From NCBI RefSeq assembly GCF_020687205.1, contig NZ_JAJEQE010000023.1, positions 1-44,937 on the forward strand: a stretch of DNA of 44,937 nucleotides, written 5' to 3'. Shown piece by piece: positions 25,854 to 34,468 of the stretch; position 1 is the first letter of the stretch, and every line of letters starts with the position of its first letter. Both the position numbers and the translations under genes were made by a program. This DNA is from Hominisplanchenecus faecis. Its GTDB lineage: Bacteria > Bacillota > Clostridia > Lachnospirales > Lachnospiraceae. The notes under the pieces were generated by a model. The model had not been told where the DNA came from and ran no database searches. It was given only the letters and a program-made list of their open reading frames with translations.

Positions 25854-28316
25854 TTACTCCTCAAGCGGATCAAAATACGTGATAAACTGATTTCCGGCTG
25901 CTTCAAACATATCGGCACTTTCTTCCAGTCCGTAATAATAGGTCTCGGCTTCTCCCGGTTTTAACAGAATCGTATTGTACTGGTCATATCCGGCAATGAT
26001 CACAACGCCGTCTGCTGTTTTTGCCAGAACCGGCGTGCCCTCGCTTACATAATACAACACACTGTCGAGTGTACATCCGGTCAGGTCAAGTACCTGTTTG
26101 CCGAGATTTTTTGACAGTTTTTTGATGTTCATCTTACCGCTTAAAATCACATCCGGAAACGTACTGATATCCAGCTTGCAGGTGGTCTGTTTGTTGCCTC
26201 GCTCCCAGATCAGCTGCTGTTTGTTGTTTACCACAACGCCAAGTTGATCATCTGCTCTCTGTACCGCCTCACTGATCGTGGTGTACATGCTGTCGAGATG
26301 ACCTTTCGCATAGACATAGTAAAGTTCTTCTGTCTGTTTTTGGGCCGGAATCGATACTTCTGCAACCTCTTCGCCTTCTGCCTTGACCTGTTTTGCATAA
26401 AGGATCTGCGGTGTTGTACCTTCCTCGATCGTCTCACCCGTTTTCAGAATGGTTTCTGTCTGTTTTTTGTCGCTTTCTGCATACGCAAATCCATAAGCCG
26501 CTTCATCGTCCGCACTGCTGTTTACGATGTGATCCTGGCTGGTCTCTGTATAGCCGCGTTTCGTTTTCTTGACACGGTCCAGCGTCAGCAGTTTGTCATT
26601 TACGCTTCCGCCGATCACGTAACAGCCGTCCGGCTCATAAGTCTTTAATGTCTCTCCCGCAGAATTTACGATCAGTACTTTGTACATCGGGAATACTTCG
26701 CTTCCTTTGTCTTCTGTGTCAATATCCGAACCCTTCGCCACGCCGTACACCAGGTCAGAATCGATAAATCCGATTGGCTGCAGACGTTCATCACTGTCGC
26801 AGGTAAATGCAGTATCGTTTCCTGTTTCCAGATCACGCAGATTCAGCGTAGAAGAATCGTATTTTTCATTTTCCTGAAGCCATGCAAATTTTCCTCCGGT
26901 GGAAGAGCCGACATAACATCCGCTGCTTAAGTTGGAAAACTGTTCTGTCACTGAATTATCTGTGATATTGATATCGTAAAAACTTCCTTCCAGTGTCAGA
27001 TAAAAATGTGTCCGATCCGCTGACATATAACCCAGATTTTCGACATCTTTATCCAGCAGGGAAAATGCTTCCTGTGTTTCCACGTAAAGTCGCTCCGTGA
27101 TGCTCGTTGTCGCTGCATCGTAAGTATAGACCGCAACGCCGCACTCTCCTTCATGTTTGCCACGGTTCATATAACCGCACAGAAGGAAGGTCATATTTCC
27201 GCTGGAATCTATATTTATGATGCGGATATTATTTTCATCATAAATATCTCTCGCATCCAGCTTTCCATTCTGAAGGAAACTGAACACCTGCGTCAGCTTT
27301 TTCGTCCCCGTTTCATAAAGCCACAGGGAACCCTGCTGTGCAAATGCAAAATATTTTTTGTCGGTATCACTTTTGTAGGTCAGATCCCGGCTGTTGATGC
27401 CAAGGCGGATACCATTTGTCACAAGAATCGAATTTTCCGGATCAAAAATCTCATTTGTATCACGCTCAAAATCAAGCAGCATGACCTGCGATTCTGCGTA
27501 TCGCATACGGTAATATTCTGTCACATGATACATTTCCATATCCTCGGTATCACCGGTGGCTGTGATCACATAATCCATTTCCAGTGTTGCCGTGTTTTCG
27601 TTTAATTCCTTGATGCTCGGGATTGGTTTTAAATATGCCTGCGGCGTGAGCTTTCCCCACATCAGCTGTGCACCGGAACTGTGGATGTCCATATGGGCAA
27701 GCGTTGTGTTATCGGCATCTTCATTTGGCTCGATCGTCTGTGAGATCATTCCGTCTTCATCATTCCCGTTTAAACATCTCTCATAAAATCCGGTTGCAAA
27801 ATTCAGGTAGTTTTCTGTATTCAGGTTCGCCTGGTTGATAATGCGTGTGTAATAATAAATATCCCTGACACCGGCAGTCACTTTGATCTTCATGATATAT
27901 TCTGTGTTGATCAGGATCTTATTATTAACTTTCAGTTCTGCCGTCACATAATCATCCTGGTTGCCAAGTGTCGTTACCAGCGTATTTTCCAGTGATTTGC
28001 TGCCATCCGCAGACAGTACTTCGTAGCTGACGCTGCTGATCTGGTTTTCAAACGGCTGGATCTGTATATTTACTGTTTTATCATTACTGAGCGGTGTCAG
28101 TGTATCCCGCATGGCAATGACATCCATTTCCTGTGCATAACCATGCATACAGTTGATCTGTTTTCCGTTCAGATCAACATAAACCAGCGGAAACGTAGCC
28201 TGTGCCATCACTTCAGAGGTATCTGCCATTTTTTTTCCGAGGATTTTGGATGTACCAAAGACAGCCGCCGCAAAAACAAGCACCAGAACTACGATCCTTA
28301 TCAATATTTTCTTCAT
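25854..28316 (-). CDS. Large membrane-anchored extracellular protein of unknown function
   Basis: An 820-residue protein with an N-terminal membrane anchor or uncleaved signal (about 5-25) and an otherwise exported body. No named family was recognised with certainty. The middle (about 290-600) has recurring strand-rich segments (YFAFAQQGSLWLYETGTKKL, MTFLLCGYMNRGKHEG) suggestive of a propeller. The last 90 residues (LDLTGCTLDSVLYYVSEGTPVLAK ... VVIIAGYD ... YYYGLEES) resemble a C39-like papain-fold module, where GCTLD would hold the Cys; the His may be missing. The ATG follows the stop of the methyltransferase gene with no gap, so the two are cotranscribed. Confidence 0.75.
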   Translation of the reverse strand: MKKILIRIVVLVLVFAAAVFGTSKILGKKMADTSEVMAQATFPLVYVDLNGKQINCMHGYAQEMDVIAMRDTLTPLSNDKTVNIQIQPFENQISSVSYEVLSADGSKSLENTLVTTLGNQDDYVTAELKVNNKILINTEYIMKIKVTAGVRDIYYYTRIINQANLNTENYLNFATGFYERCLNGNDEDGMISQTIEPNEDADNTTLAHMDIHSSGAQLMWGKLTPQAYLKPIPSIKELNENTATLEMDYVITATGDTEDMEMYHVTEYYRMRYAESQVMLLDFERDTNEIFDPENSILVTNGIRLGINSRDLTYKSDTDKKYFAFAQQGSLWLYETGTKKLTQVFSFLQNGKLDARDIYDENNIRIINIDSSGNMTFLLCGYMNRGKHEGECGVAVYTYDAATTSITERLYVETQEAFSLLDKDVENLGYMSADRTHFYLTLEGSFYDINITDNSVTEQFSNLSSGCYVGSSTGGKFAWLQENEKYDSSTLNLRDLETGNDTAFTCDSDERLQPIGFIDSDLVYGVAKGSDIDTEDKGSEVFPMYKVLIVNSAGETLKTYEPDGCYVIGGSVNDKLLTLDRVKKTKRGYTETSQDHIVNSSADDEAAYGFAYAESDKKQTETILKTGETIEEGTTPQILYAKQVKAEGEEVAEVSIPAQKQTEELYYVYAKGHLDSMYTTISEAVQRADDQLGVVVNNKQQLIWERGNKQTTCKLDISTFPDVILSGKMNIKKLSKNLGKQVLDLTGCTLDSVLYYVSEGTPVLAKTADGVVIIAGYDQYNTILLKPGEAETYYYGLEESADMFEAAGNQFITYFDPLEE

Positions 28317-29468
28317 TTACATTTCCCCTTTTTCTTTTCTCAAACGTCCAAGCAGCGGATCAACACCAAGAAATTTCTCACAGGCATCCAGTTCTTTGAT
28401 CTCATATGGTTTTCCGGTTTTCACTGCTCTTATAAGAATATTTTTCGGAGTATGCTCCATATCAATAAACTCAAGGATCTGCACCTGATATCCGGCTTCT
28501 TCCAGTCTTCCTGCCCGGAGTGCGTCCGTCACAAGTGCAGCGATCCGCTCCTTGATCAGACCATATTTCAGAACTGGTTTCAGAATCTCATTTTCCATCT
28601 GTTTATTCAGTTCATGCTGACAGCAAGGCACAGACAGGATTACTTTTGCATCCCATTCCAGAGCCTTCTCCAGGGCATAATCTGTGGCCGTATCACAGGC
28701 GTGCAGCGTCACAACCATGTCCACTTTGGAAACGCCCTCGTAATCTGCAATATCTCCGGTCAGAAAAGTCAGTTTATCATAGCCGTATTTTTCCGCAAGG
28801 GCATTGCAGCGTGCGATCACATCTTCTTTCAGATCCAGTCCGATCACACGGATATCATAGCCATTTAAAATCTTCAGATAATAATAAAGTGCAAACGTCA
28901 GGTAAGATTTGCCGCATCCGAAATCCAGAATCGTAAGCTCTCTGCCCTTTTCCATCTGTGGCAGGATATCCTGCACAAACTCCAGGAAACGGTTGATCTG
29001 GCGAAATTTGTCGTATCTGGCATGCACGATCCTGCCCTCTGCAGTCTGCACTCCAAGATCAATCAGAAACGGCACCGGAATCCCTTCCTCCAGAATGTAA
29101 TGTTTCTTACGATTGTGCATCAGAACCGGTGCATCCAGTTTTGTCACACTCTTTTTACGTTTGATCGTCACTTTTCCCTTTTTGCTGATCAGAACTGTGA
29201 TCAGCTCGTCCTGCATCTGGATCTGAAGCTGCCGGAAATCCTCTTCCATAAATTTCAGAACATCCCCGATCAGCTCATCACGATCGCGGTTGCTGTGAAA
29301 CTCCTGCTTCCCCTTGCGTGCTGCAGACTGAAACATCAGACTTCCTTTTTGCAGAACCGGCCGGATACGCACTTTGGAAATGCCATCCTTGTCCCTCGCC
29401 CCGCTTGCTGTCATATGTATCAGCTTTTCACAGACACACTCCTCCAGCAATATTTTTAATTCTTCCAT
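28317..29468 (-). CDS. Class I SAM-dependent methyltransferase
   Basis: A 383-residue protein. The N-terminal 170 residues are a family-specific domain (KGKVTIKRKKSVTKLDAPV). The C-terminal Rossmann-type methyltransferase has the SAM motif LDFGCGKSYLTFALYYYL, the acidic loop VIGLDLKED, LTGDIADYE, and the later motifs VTLHACDTATD and SVPCCQHEL. This set fits the Methyltransf_32/METTL25-like group; the substrate is unknown, RNA being one possibility. ATG at 29468 (MEELKIL) chosen because the further upstream frame runs into the inverted-repeat element. Cotranscribed with the 820-residue protein. Confidence 0.85.
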   Translation of the reverse strand: MEELKILLEECVCEKLIHMTASGARDKDGISKVRIRPVLQKGSLMFQSAARKGKQEFHSNRDRDELIGDVLKFMEEDFRQLQIQMQDELITVLISKKGKVTIKRKKSVTKLDAPVLMHNRKKHYILEEGIPVPFLIDLGVQTAEGRIVHARYDKFRQINRFLEFVQDILPQMEKGRELTILDFGCGKSYLTFALYYYLKILNGYDIRVIGLDLKEDVIARCNALAEKYGYDKLTFLTGDIADYEGVSKVDMVVTLHACDTATDYALEKALEWDAKVILSVPCCQHELNKQMENEILKPVLKYGLIKERIAALVTDALRAGRLEEAGYQVQILEFIDMEHTPKNILIRAVKTGKPYEIKELDACEKFLGVDPLLGRLRKEKGEM

Positions 29469-29487
29469 ATATCCTGTACCCTTTCTT

Positions 29488-29717
29488 TTCAAGTCGAACG
29501 CACGTGAGACTTGGTGCGTGATTCTGGTCAGCGAAAGCTGACATATTCTTCTCAGAATCACTGCACATACTCGCGGAGCGTTTATCTCAGTCGGAGATGA
29601 GAACTGCTGTATGACCCCAGCAGTCCCCTCCATTGTAATGTCTTTGCTTTAAAACCACAACTTAAATTTTTTTAAACTGACCGCAGTATCCCAGGTTCCA
29701 CGTGCGTTCGACTTGAA
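29488..29717. repeat. 230-bp inverted-repeat structured element (family 3)
   Basis: Perfect 19-bp ends, TTCAAGTCGAACGCACGTG (29488-29506) and its complement (29699-29717), extend inward through CTTGG/CCAGG and TGCG/CGCA. Inside are GTGATTCTG/CAGAATCAC enclosing GTCAGC-GAAA-GCTGAC, then TCTCA/TGAGA, then ACTGCT/AGCAGT. No ORF. It fits exactly between two same-strand genes, 1 nt from the stop of the upstream one and about 20 nt from the start of the methyltransferase. A related end occurs at 20423. MITE-like element or structured RNA. Confidence 0.75.
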
Positions 29718-29718
29718 T

Positions 29719-30249
29719 TCAGTATCTCCTGCAGCAATTTCGCCGTCTGCAGCGTCTGCGGTACATTTCCTGATACAACAGCACCTCGATCATATCCCCC
29801 AGCCAGTTTTTATGCGGCGGATAACGTCTCCTTACCTCCTGCTGCATGACCATCGCCTGATCCCGGTCATCCTCCTCTTCGACCGGATATTTCTCCTGAA
29901 CCTTATCATAAATCCGGTTTTTGATCCGCTCAAACATCACCTTATCCGGATACTCATCAAACATCATGCTGCCGTCGTACTCCATCTGGTCACACTCATC
30001 CTCCACCACACTTAGAACATCCTTCGCCACCTCCGGATAAAGTTCCTTCATCTTCTTCATGTCCCGCTCATTTTGCATCTCATCCAGATACGCCTGCGGA
30101 TACATGTTTGCCGGATAAACAGGATAACCACCTGCCATGCCCATCCACGGTGCCATCGGGCTTTCCACCGGCATCATCGCTCCCGGCATCGGATAACCCT
30201 GATGATATGACATAAAATTCCACGGAAATTTTTCTTCAAAAGAATCCAC
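29719..30249 (-). CDS. Pro/Met/Tyr-rich protein of unknown function
   Basis: About 176 residues from the preferred GTG at 30249, which has GGAG 10 nt upstream. An ATG nine codons earlier (30276) is the alternative. The N-terminal third is rich in Pro, Met, Tyr and Gly (YPMPGAMMPVESPMAPWMGM), the middle is acidic and helical (residues about 55-125), and the last 17 residues are Arg/Cys-rich (RRRCRRRNCCRRY). It looks like a coat-type or disordered surface protein; spore association is a guess from composition only. The family was not recognised. Confidence 0.65.
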   Translation of the reverse strand: MDSFEEKFPWNFMSYHQGYPMPGAMMPVESPMAPWMGMAGGYPVYPANMYPQAYLDEMQNERDMKKMKELYPEVAKDVLSVVEDECDQMEYDGSMMFDEYPDKVMFERIKNRIYDKVQEKYPVEEEDDRDQAMVMQQEVRRRYPPHKNWLGDMIEVLLYQEMYRRRCRRRNCCRRY

Positions 30250-30321
30250 GATTGTCTCACTCCACTCGCAAAACATTTGCTATAAAATATGCTTTCCCCT
30301 GTGCAGACGTGAAAAAAGTGG

Positions 30322-30327
30322 TACAAT
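30322..30327 (+). promoter_or_regulatory. -10 element candidate upstream of dinB
   Basis: TACAAT sits just before the inverted-repeat element at 30330, so transcription would start within its left arm. No convincing -35 and no LexA box was seen. Confidence 0.4.
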
Positions 30328-30329
30328 AT

Positions 30330-30484
30330 GATTATTTAGAGCCATGCAGATTTAACATGAATGGACTTTGGGAGCTTGCTCACAAAGGACTATTCTGATA
30401 AATCTATATGGCGAAAAGCCATACATGAGCAAAAGGAAAGCCTCTACAGAGGCGATTTTGCGAATGATGTGGCTCTAAATAATC
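30330..30484 (+). repeat. 155-bp structured leader element of dinB, family 2 copy 2
   Basis: Perfect 15-bp ends, GATTATTTAGAGCCA (30330-30344) and its complement (30470-30484), close a multi-arm fold. The arms are AGATTTA/TAAATCT with an apical GGAGCTTGCTC hairpin, ATGGC-GAAAA-GCCAT, and GCCTC-TACA-GAGGC. Arm order and the inner GCTTGC and TGGC..GCCA features match the element at 987-1134, although the stems differ in sequence. It ends about 10 nt before the dinB ribosome binding site. Confidence 0.72.
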
Positions 30485-30508
30485 AAAAGCAAACCGAGGT
30501 GTCCCCAC

Positions 30509-31747
30509 ATGCGTACGATCTTTCATATTGATGTAAATTCCGCTTATCTAAGCTGGACGTCTGTCGAAAATTTAAAAACAGGAAACGGTCCGGATCTGCG
30601 AGAAATCCCTGCCATCATCGGCGGCGATCAGAAGACACGCCACGGCGTTGTCCTCGCCAAATCCATTCCGGCAAAAAAATTCGGCATCCACACAGGCGAA
30701 CCTGTCGTGAATGCCTTAAAAAAATGCCCAAATCTTGTAATGGCACCGCCCAACCACGACCTTTATCATGCGTACAGCTGCCGCATGATGGACTTTCTGC
30801 ACAGCCTGACTCCTGATATTGAACAGGTCAGCATTGATGAATGTTTCCTGGATTTTACCGGGATTTCCCATCGCTATCCGTCACCTTACGCCGCTGCCAG
30901 ATACATCAAGGACGAAATCCACGGCCGCTTTGGCTTTACCGTAAATGTCGGTATTTCTTCCAATAAACTTCTGGCAAAAATGGCATCGGATTTTGAAAAG
31001 CCGGATAAAATACACACTCTGTTTCCGGACGAAATCCCGCAGAAAATGTGGCCTCTTCCGATCGGAGAACTGTTCATGGCAGGCAAATCTTCCGTGAAAG
31101 CTCTGAACAACCTCGGCATCCGCACCATCGGAGAACTTGCTGCCTCAGACCCGAAACTGATCACGCTCAATCTGAAAAGCCATGGAACCATGCTCTGGAA
31201 TTACGCAAATGGCATCGATAACAGCCCGGTCTGTTCCACCCCGGCGGAAGCAAAAGGGATTGGAAACTCTACCACTCTGTCCTGTGACCTGACAAAAGAA
31301 TGCGAGGCTGTACCGATCCTGCACTCCCTTGCAGAAAGTGTTGCATCCCGCCTGCGAAAAGCACACAAAAAAGCCGGCAGCATCTGTGTGGAAATCAAAT
31401 ACTACGATTTTCAGTCTGTTTCCAGACAAACCCAGATTGATATTCCAACAAATTCTACCGACCTGATCACTCAGACCTCTAAACGGCTCTTCCACGAACT
31501 CTGGAATCAGCAGCCCGTTCGCCTGTTAGGTATCCGCACTACCAAACTCGTTGATGAAAACGAGCCCGTCCAGCTTTCCTTGTTTGACCTGGATTTTTCC
31601 GATATTTCTGCAAACAAAACAAATGCCAATGCCGATTTTCCGAAAAAACCATCCCCGGAAAAACAGAAAAAACTGGATGCAGCACTTGATTCTATTCGCA
31701 AAAAATATGGAAAAAAAGCGGTGACACGAGCAAGTGAGATGGAGTAA
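30509..31747 (+). CDS. dinB: DNA polymerase IV (Y family)
   Basis: A 412-residue translesion polymerase. Palm/finger motifs FHIDVNSAYLSW (catalytic Asp) and SIDECFLDFTG (catalytic Asp-Glu), helix-hairpin-helix region LNNLGIRTIGELA, little-finger domain (about 240-350), and a C-terminal beta-clamp binding motif QLSLFDL. It copies past damaged bases at low fidelity. GAGGTG precedes the ATG. The gene sits behind an unusual structured leader and converges with the flavin reductase gene (4 nt between stops). Confidence 0.95.
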   Translation: MRTIFHIDVNSAYLSWTSVENLKTGNGPDLREIPAIIGGDQKTRHGVVLAKSIPAKKFGIHTGEPVVNALKKCPNLVMAPPNHDLYHAYSCRMMDFLHSLTPDIEQVSIDECFLDFTGISHRYPSPYAAARYIKDEIHGRFGFTVNVGISSNKLLAKMASDFEKPDKIHTLFPDEIPQKMWPLPIGELFMAGKSSVKALNNLGIRTIGELAASDPKLITLNLKSHGTMLWNYANGIDNSPVCSTPAEAKGIGNSTTLSCDLTKECEAVPILHSLAESVASRLRKAHKKAGSICVEIKYYDFQSVSRQTQIDIPTNSTDLITQTSKRLFHELWNQQPVRLLGIRTTKLVDENEPVQLSLFDLDFSDISANKTNANADFPKKPSPEKQKKLDAALDSIRKKYGKKAVTRASEME

Positions 31748-31751
31748 AAAA

Positions 31752-32357
31752 CTACCTCTCCACTTTCTTCTTTCTTCTCTTCTGTGGCTTTTTCGTCTTT
31801 TTCTTCACAGAATACCCGAACGTCCCAATCTCTTTTCCGAGATCCAGATATTCTCCGTGCGAATATGCGATCAGCCCGCTCTTATTGAGCTGAAATTTTC
31901 CATTCTTATCAAGATATTTTTCATCGACATGAACTGCCAGTACTTCTGCGAGGAACATATGGTGCGAACCGAGTTCTTTCTTCTCGGTGATACGGCACTC
32001 GATATTGACCGGTGCTTCCGCGATCAGCGGTGCTTTGACCTTCGTTGCTTCCACCGCAGTCAGCCCGGTCTCTTTGAATTTATCGACATCCCGGCCGGAA
32101 CGTACGCCGCAGTAGTCAGTTGCCCGTGCCAGCTCTTTTGTTGTCAGGTTGATGACAAATTCTCCTGTCTCATCCAGAATATCATACGAATAACGCTGCG
32201 GTCTTACCGAAATATAAACCATCGGCGGGTTGGTACAGACGGTTCCCGTCCACGCCACCGTGATGATGTTTGGTTTCTCGCCCTCCCTCTGACAGCTGAC
32301 CATCACTGCCGGAAGCGGATAGATCATATTTCCCGGTTTCCAGATTTGCTTTGCCAT
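31752..32357 (-). CDS. Flavin reductase-like FMN-binding protein
   Basis: A 201-residue member of the flavin reductase-like split-barrel family. MIYPLPAVMVSCQR and NIITVAWTGTVCTNPPMVYISVRPQRYSYD are the flavin-binding core, then FVINLTTKELARATDYCGV. The C-terminus is a lysine/arginine tail. Likely binds FMN and reduces it or a partner substrate; the actual reaction is unknown. Last gene of the deoD operon, 15 nt after the pyrophosphatase. Confidence 0.85.
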   Translation of the reverse strand: MAKQIWKPGNMIYPLPAVMVSCQREGEKPNIITVAWTGTVCTNPPMVYISVRPQRYSYDILDETGEFVINLTTKELARATDYCGVRSGRDVDKFKETGLTAVEATKVKAPLIAEAPVNIECRITEKKELGSHHMFLAEVLAVHVDEKYLDKNGKFQLNKSGLIAYSHGEYLDLGKEIGTFGYSVKKKTKKPQKRRKKKVER

Positions 32358-32372
32358 AATTATAATTGCCTC

Positions 32373-34031
32373 CTATTGCTGCATTGCCGTCATAAAGCTC
32401 GGGATCAGCTGTTTCTTTCTGGAAACAACACCCGGCAGGATCACAGACTGCTCGCCTTCCTGCGGCTCTTTGTGGAACGCTTCGCTTACCACATTTTTGC
32501 TGTCTCCGCCGTAGAACAGCAGCTCTGTGCTTTCGTTGATAATATCTGTCAGCATAAAGAACAGCATGGATTCTCCGTGGCTTCCCAGAGCCTTTTCCAT
32601 ATATGGAAGCAGTTCTTTCTTGATCTCGGTCAGCTCATCCTCATTTACAGAAGTGATCTGTCCAACGCCAAAGCTGGATTTATTTAACTCAAATTTCTTG
32701 AAATCCTGATAGAAGATTTCTTCCGGTGATTTATTCTTTAAGTTGCTTCCCGCTGCAAACATCTCGGATGCCAGCTCTTCGCATTTGACACCGGCGATCT
32801 CCGCCAGCTTTTCTGCCGCTGCCTTGTCCATCGCCGTACAGGTCGGAGAACGGAACATCAGCGTATCCGAAAGAATCGCAGAACAGAGCAGTCCGGCAAT
32901 ATTTGGTTCAATCGTCAGATTTTTTTCCTGATAAACCTGATACAGAATCGTTGCCGTACATCCAACCGGCTGATTGCGGAAATAAACCGGAGCCATCGTC
33001 TGCAAAGATCCGATCCTGTGGTGATCGATGATCTCCAGAATCTCTGCACTTTCGATGTTGTCAACCGCCTGCGAAATTTCATTGTGATCCACAAGGCAGA
33101 GCTGTCTGCGTTTGATACCCAGCAAGTTACGTCTGGAAACCATTCCCACATATTTTCCGTGTTTATTCAGAACCGGGAAATCTCTGTGACGCAGTTTTGC
33201 CATGACTTCTTTGATATCATCCGTATAATCGTCAATACTGAATTTCACCAGATTCTCACTGGTCATAAAATGTTTCACCGGCATACTCTGATTGATCAGT
33301 CGTGCAACCGTATAAGTATCATGCGGAGAACTGATCACAAAACATTCTCTCTCCTCTGCCAGTCGGCGGATCGTCTTCGAAATCGGAACGCCCATACAGA
33401 CGATGATGCAGCTCGCCCCCATCTCGATCGCACAAAGCTGAGCTTCATAACGGTTTCCCAGAATCACCAGATCATTCTGCTCCACACTTTGTTCCATCAC
33501 TTCCGGGCTGGATGCCGCGATCAGCACCTTTCCATCCGTAAAATGTGCATGCTCATTTCCAACGATCATCGTTCCATCTACTGTTTCCAGAATGTTGCGA
33601 TACGGCGTTCTTGCCTCAGAAAGTGCTGCATTGTTGTAAACATCCATGTACGATTCTGTAATGTCGTTTGTCGTGATCAGACCCTCCAGCTCCTGATTCT
33701 GATTAAGGATCGGAAGGGTAAATACATTTTCATTCCGCATCAGCGTCCATGCTTTTTTCAGAGAAATTTTACTGTCCACTCCACCGACTTTACGTACATC
33801 CATGTCTTTGACACGCGTACCGACATTCGGCATATAGCCCGGTGTATTCATCTGGAAACGTTTCAGCACATACAGCGTTTCTTCGTTGATCTGACCGGCA
33901 CGCTTTGCCTCGTAAATAGGATTTTCCTCCGTTCTGTTTTTGATATCTGCATAAGCGATCGCAGAACAGATCGAGTCCGTATCCGGATTCTTGTGTCCGA
34001 TCACATAAATTTTCCTCTTATTGTTTTCCAT
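32373..34031 (-). CDS. ppaC: Putative manganese-dependent inorganic pyrophosphatase with CBS and DRTGG domains
   Basis: A 552-residue family II (DHH) pyrophosphatase with a regulatory insert. N-terminal catalytic motif GHKNPDTDSICSA; CBS motifs (about 70-125 and 245-305) surround a DRTGG domain (about 130-240); then the DHH motif EIIDHHRIGS and a DHHA2 C-terminus. It splits pyrophosphate. In related CBS enzymes AMP/ADP inhibit and diadenosine polyphosphates activate. ATG at 34031 (MENNKRK) with GGAGG 6 nt upstream; longer in-frame versions overlap cdd. It would help pull the salvage reactions encoded by its operon neighbours. Confidence 0.92.
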   Translation of the reverse strand: MENNKRKIYVIGHKNPDTDSICSAIAYADIKNRTEENPIYEAKRAGQINEETLYVLKRFQMNTPGYMPNVGTRVKDMDVRKVGGVDSKISLKKAWTLMRNENVFTLPILNQNQELEGLITTNDITESYMDVYNNAALSEARTPYRNILETVDGTMIVGNEHAHFTDGKVLIAASSPEVMEQSVEQNDLVILGNRYEAQLCAIEMGASCIIVCMGVPISKTIRRLAEERECFVISSPHDTYTVARLINQSMPVKHFMTSENLVKFSIDDYTDDIKEVMAKLRHRDFPVLNKHGKYVGMVSRRNLLGIKRRQLCLVDHNEISQAVDNIESAEILEIIDHHRIGSLQTMAPVYFRNQPVGCTATILYQVYQEKNLTIEPNIAGLLCSAILSDTLMFRSPTCTAMDKAAAEKLAEIAGVKCEELASEMFAAGSNLKNKSPEEIFYQDFKKFELNKSSFGVGQITSVNEDELTEIKKELLPYMEKALGSHGESMLFFMLTDIINESTELLFYGGDSKNVVSEAFHKEPQEGEQSVILPGVVSRKKQLIPSFMTAMQQ

Positions 34032-34047
34032 AATAGCCTCCATATGA

Positions 34048-34452
34048 TTATAACGTAAAACGCTCTGGCAGTAACTGCTCCAGTGTATAACTTTTCCAGT
34101 TTTCCGTATCCTTTGCCAGCAGAATCTCAAAATCTGCTTTGCAGAATTCTGCCATCACCTGACGGCACACGCCGCACGGCGGACAATAATCTCCGGCTTC
34201 GCCCCGTTTATTTCCGACAATCGCGATCGCCGTAAAATCCCGCCTGCCTTCTGACACTGCCTTAAAAAATGCTGTCCGCTCCGCACAGTTGCCCGGCGAA
34301 TATGCCGCATTCTCAATGTTGCAGCCCTGATAGATCTTACCGTCTTCCGTGAGCAGTGCCGCCCCGACCAGAAACTCTGAATACGGTGCATAAGCCTGCT
34401 GCTGTGCCAGAAAAGCCTGTCTTACCAGCTCTTTTCTATCTCTGTCATCCAT
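34048..34452 (-). CDS. cdd: Cytidine deaminase
   Basis: A 134-residue homotetrameric-type zinc enzyme that turns (deoxy)cytidine into (deoxy)uridine. The active site is clear: NIENAAYSPGNCAERTA (Cys ligand and catalytic Glu in CAE) and PPCGVCRQ (two further Cys ligands). ATG at 34452 (MDDRDRK) preceded by GGAGG. It lies 16 nt after deoD and 16 nt before the pyrophosphatase, in a nucleoside salvage operon. Confidence 0.95.
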   Translation of the reverse strand: MDDRDRKELVRQAFLAQQQAYAPYSEFLVGAALLTEDGKIYQGCNIENAAYSPGNCAERTAFFKAVSEGRRDFTAIAIVGNKRGEAGDYCPPCGVCRQVMAEFCKADFEILLAKDTENWKSYTLEQLLPERFTL

Positions 34453-34468
34453 CCTGCAAATCCCTCCG

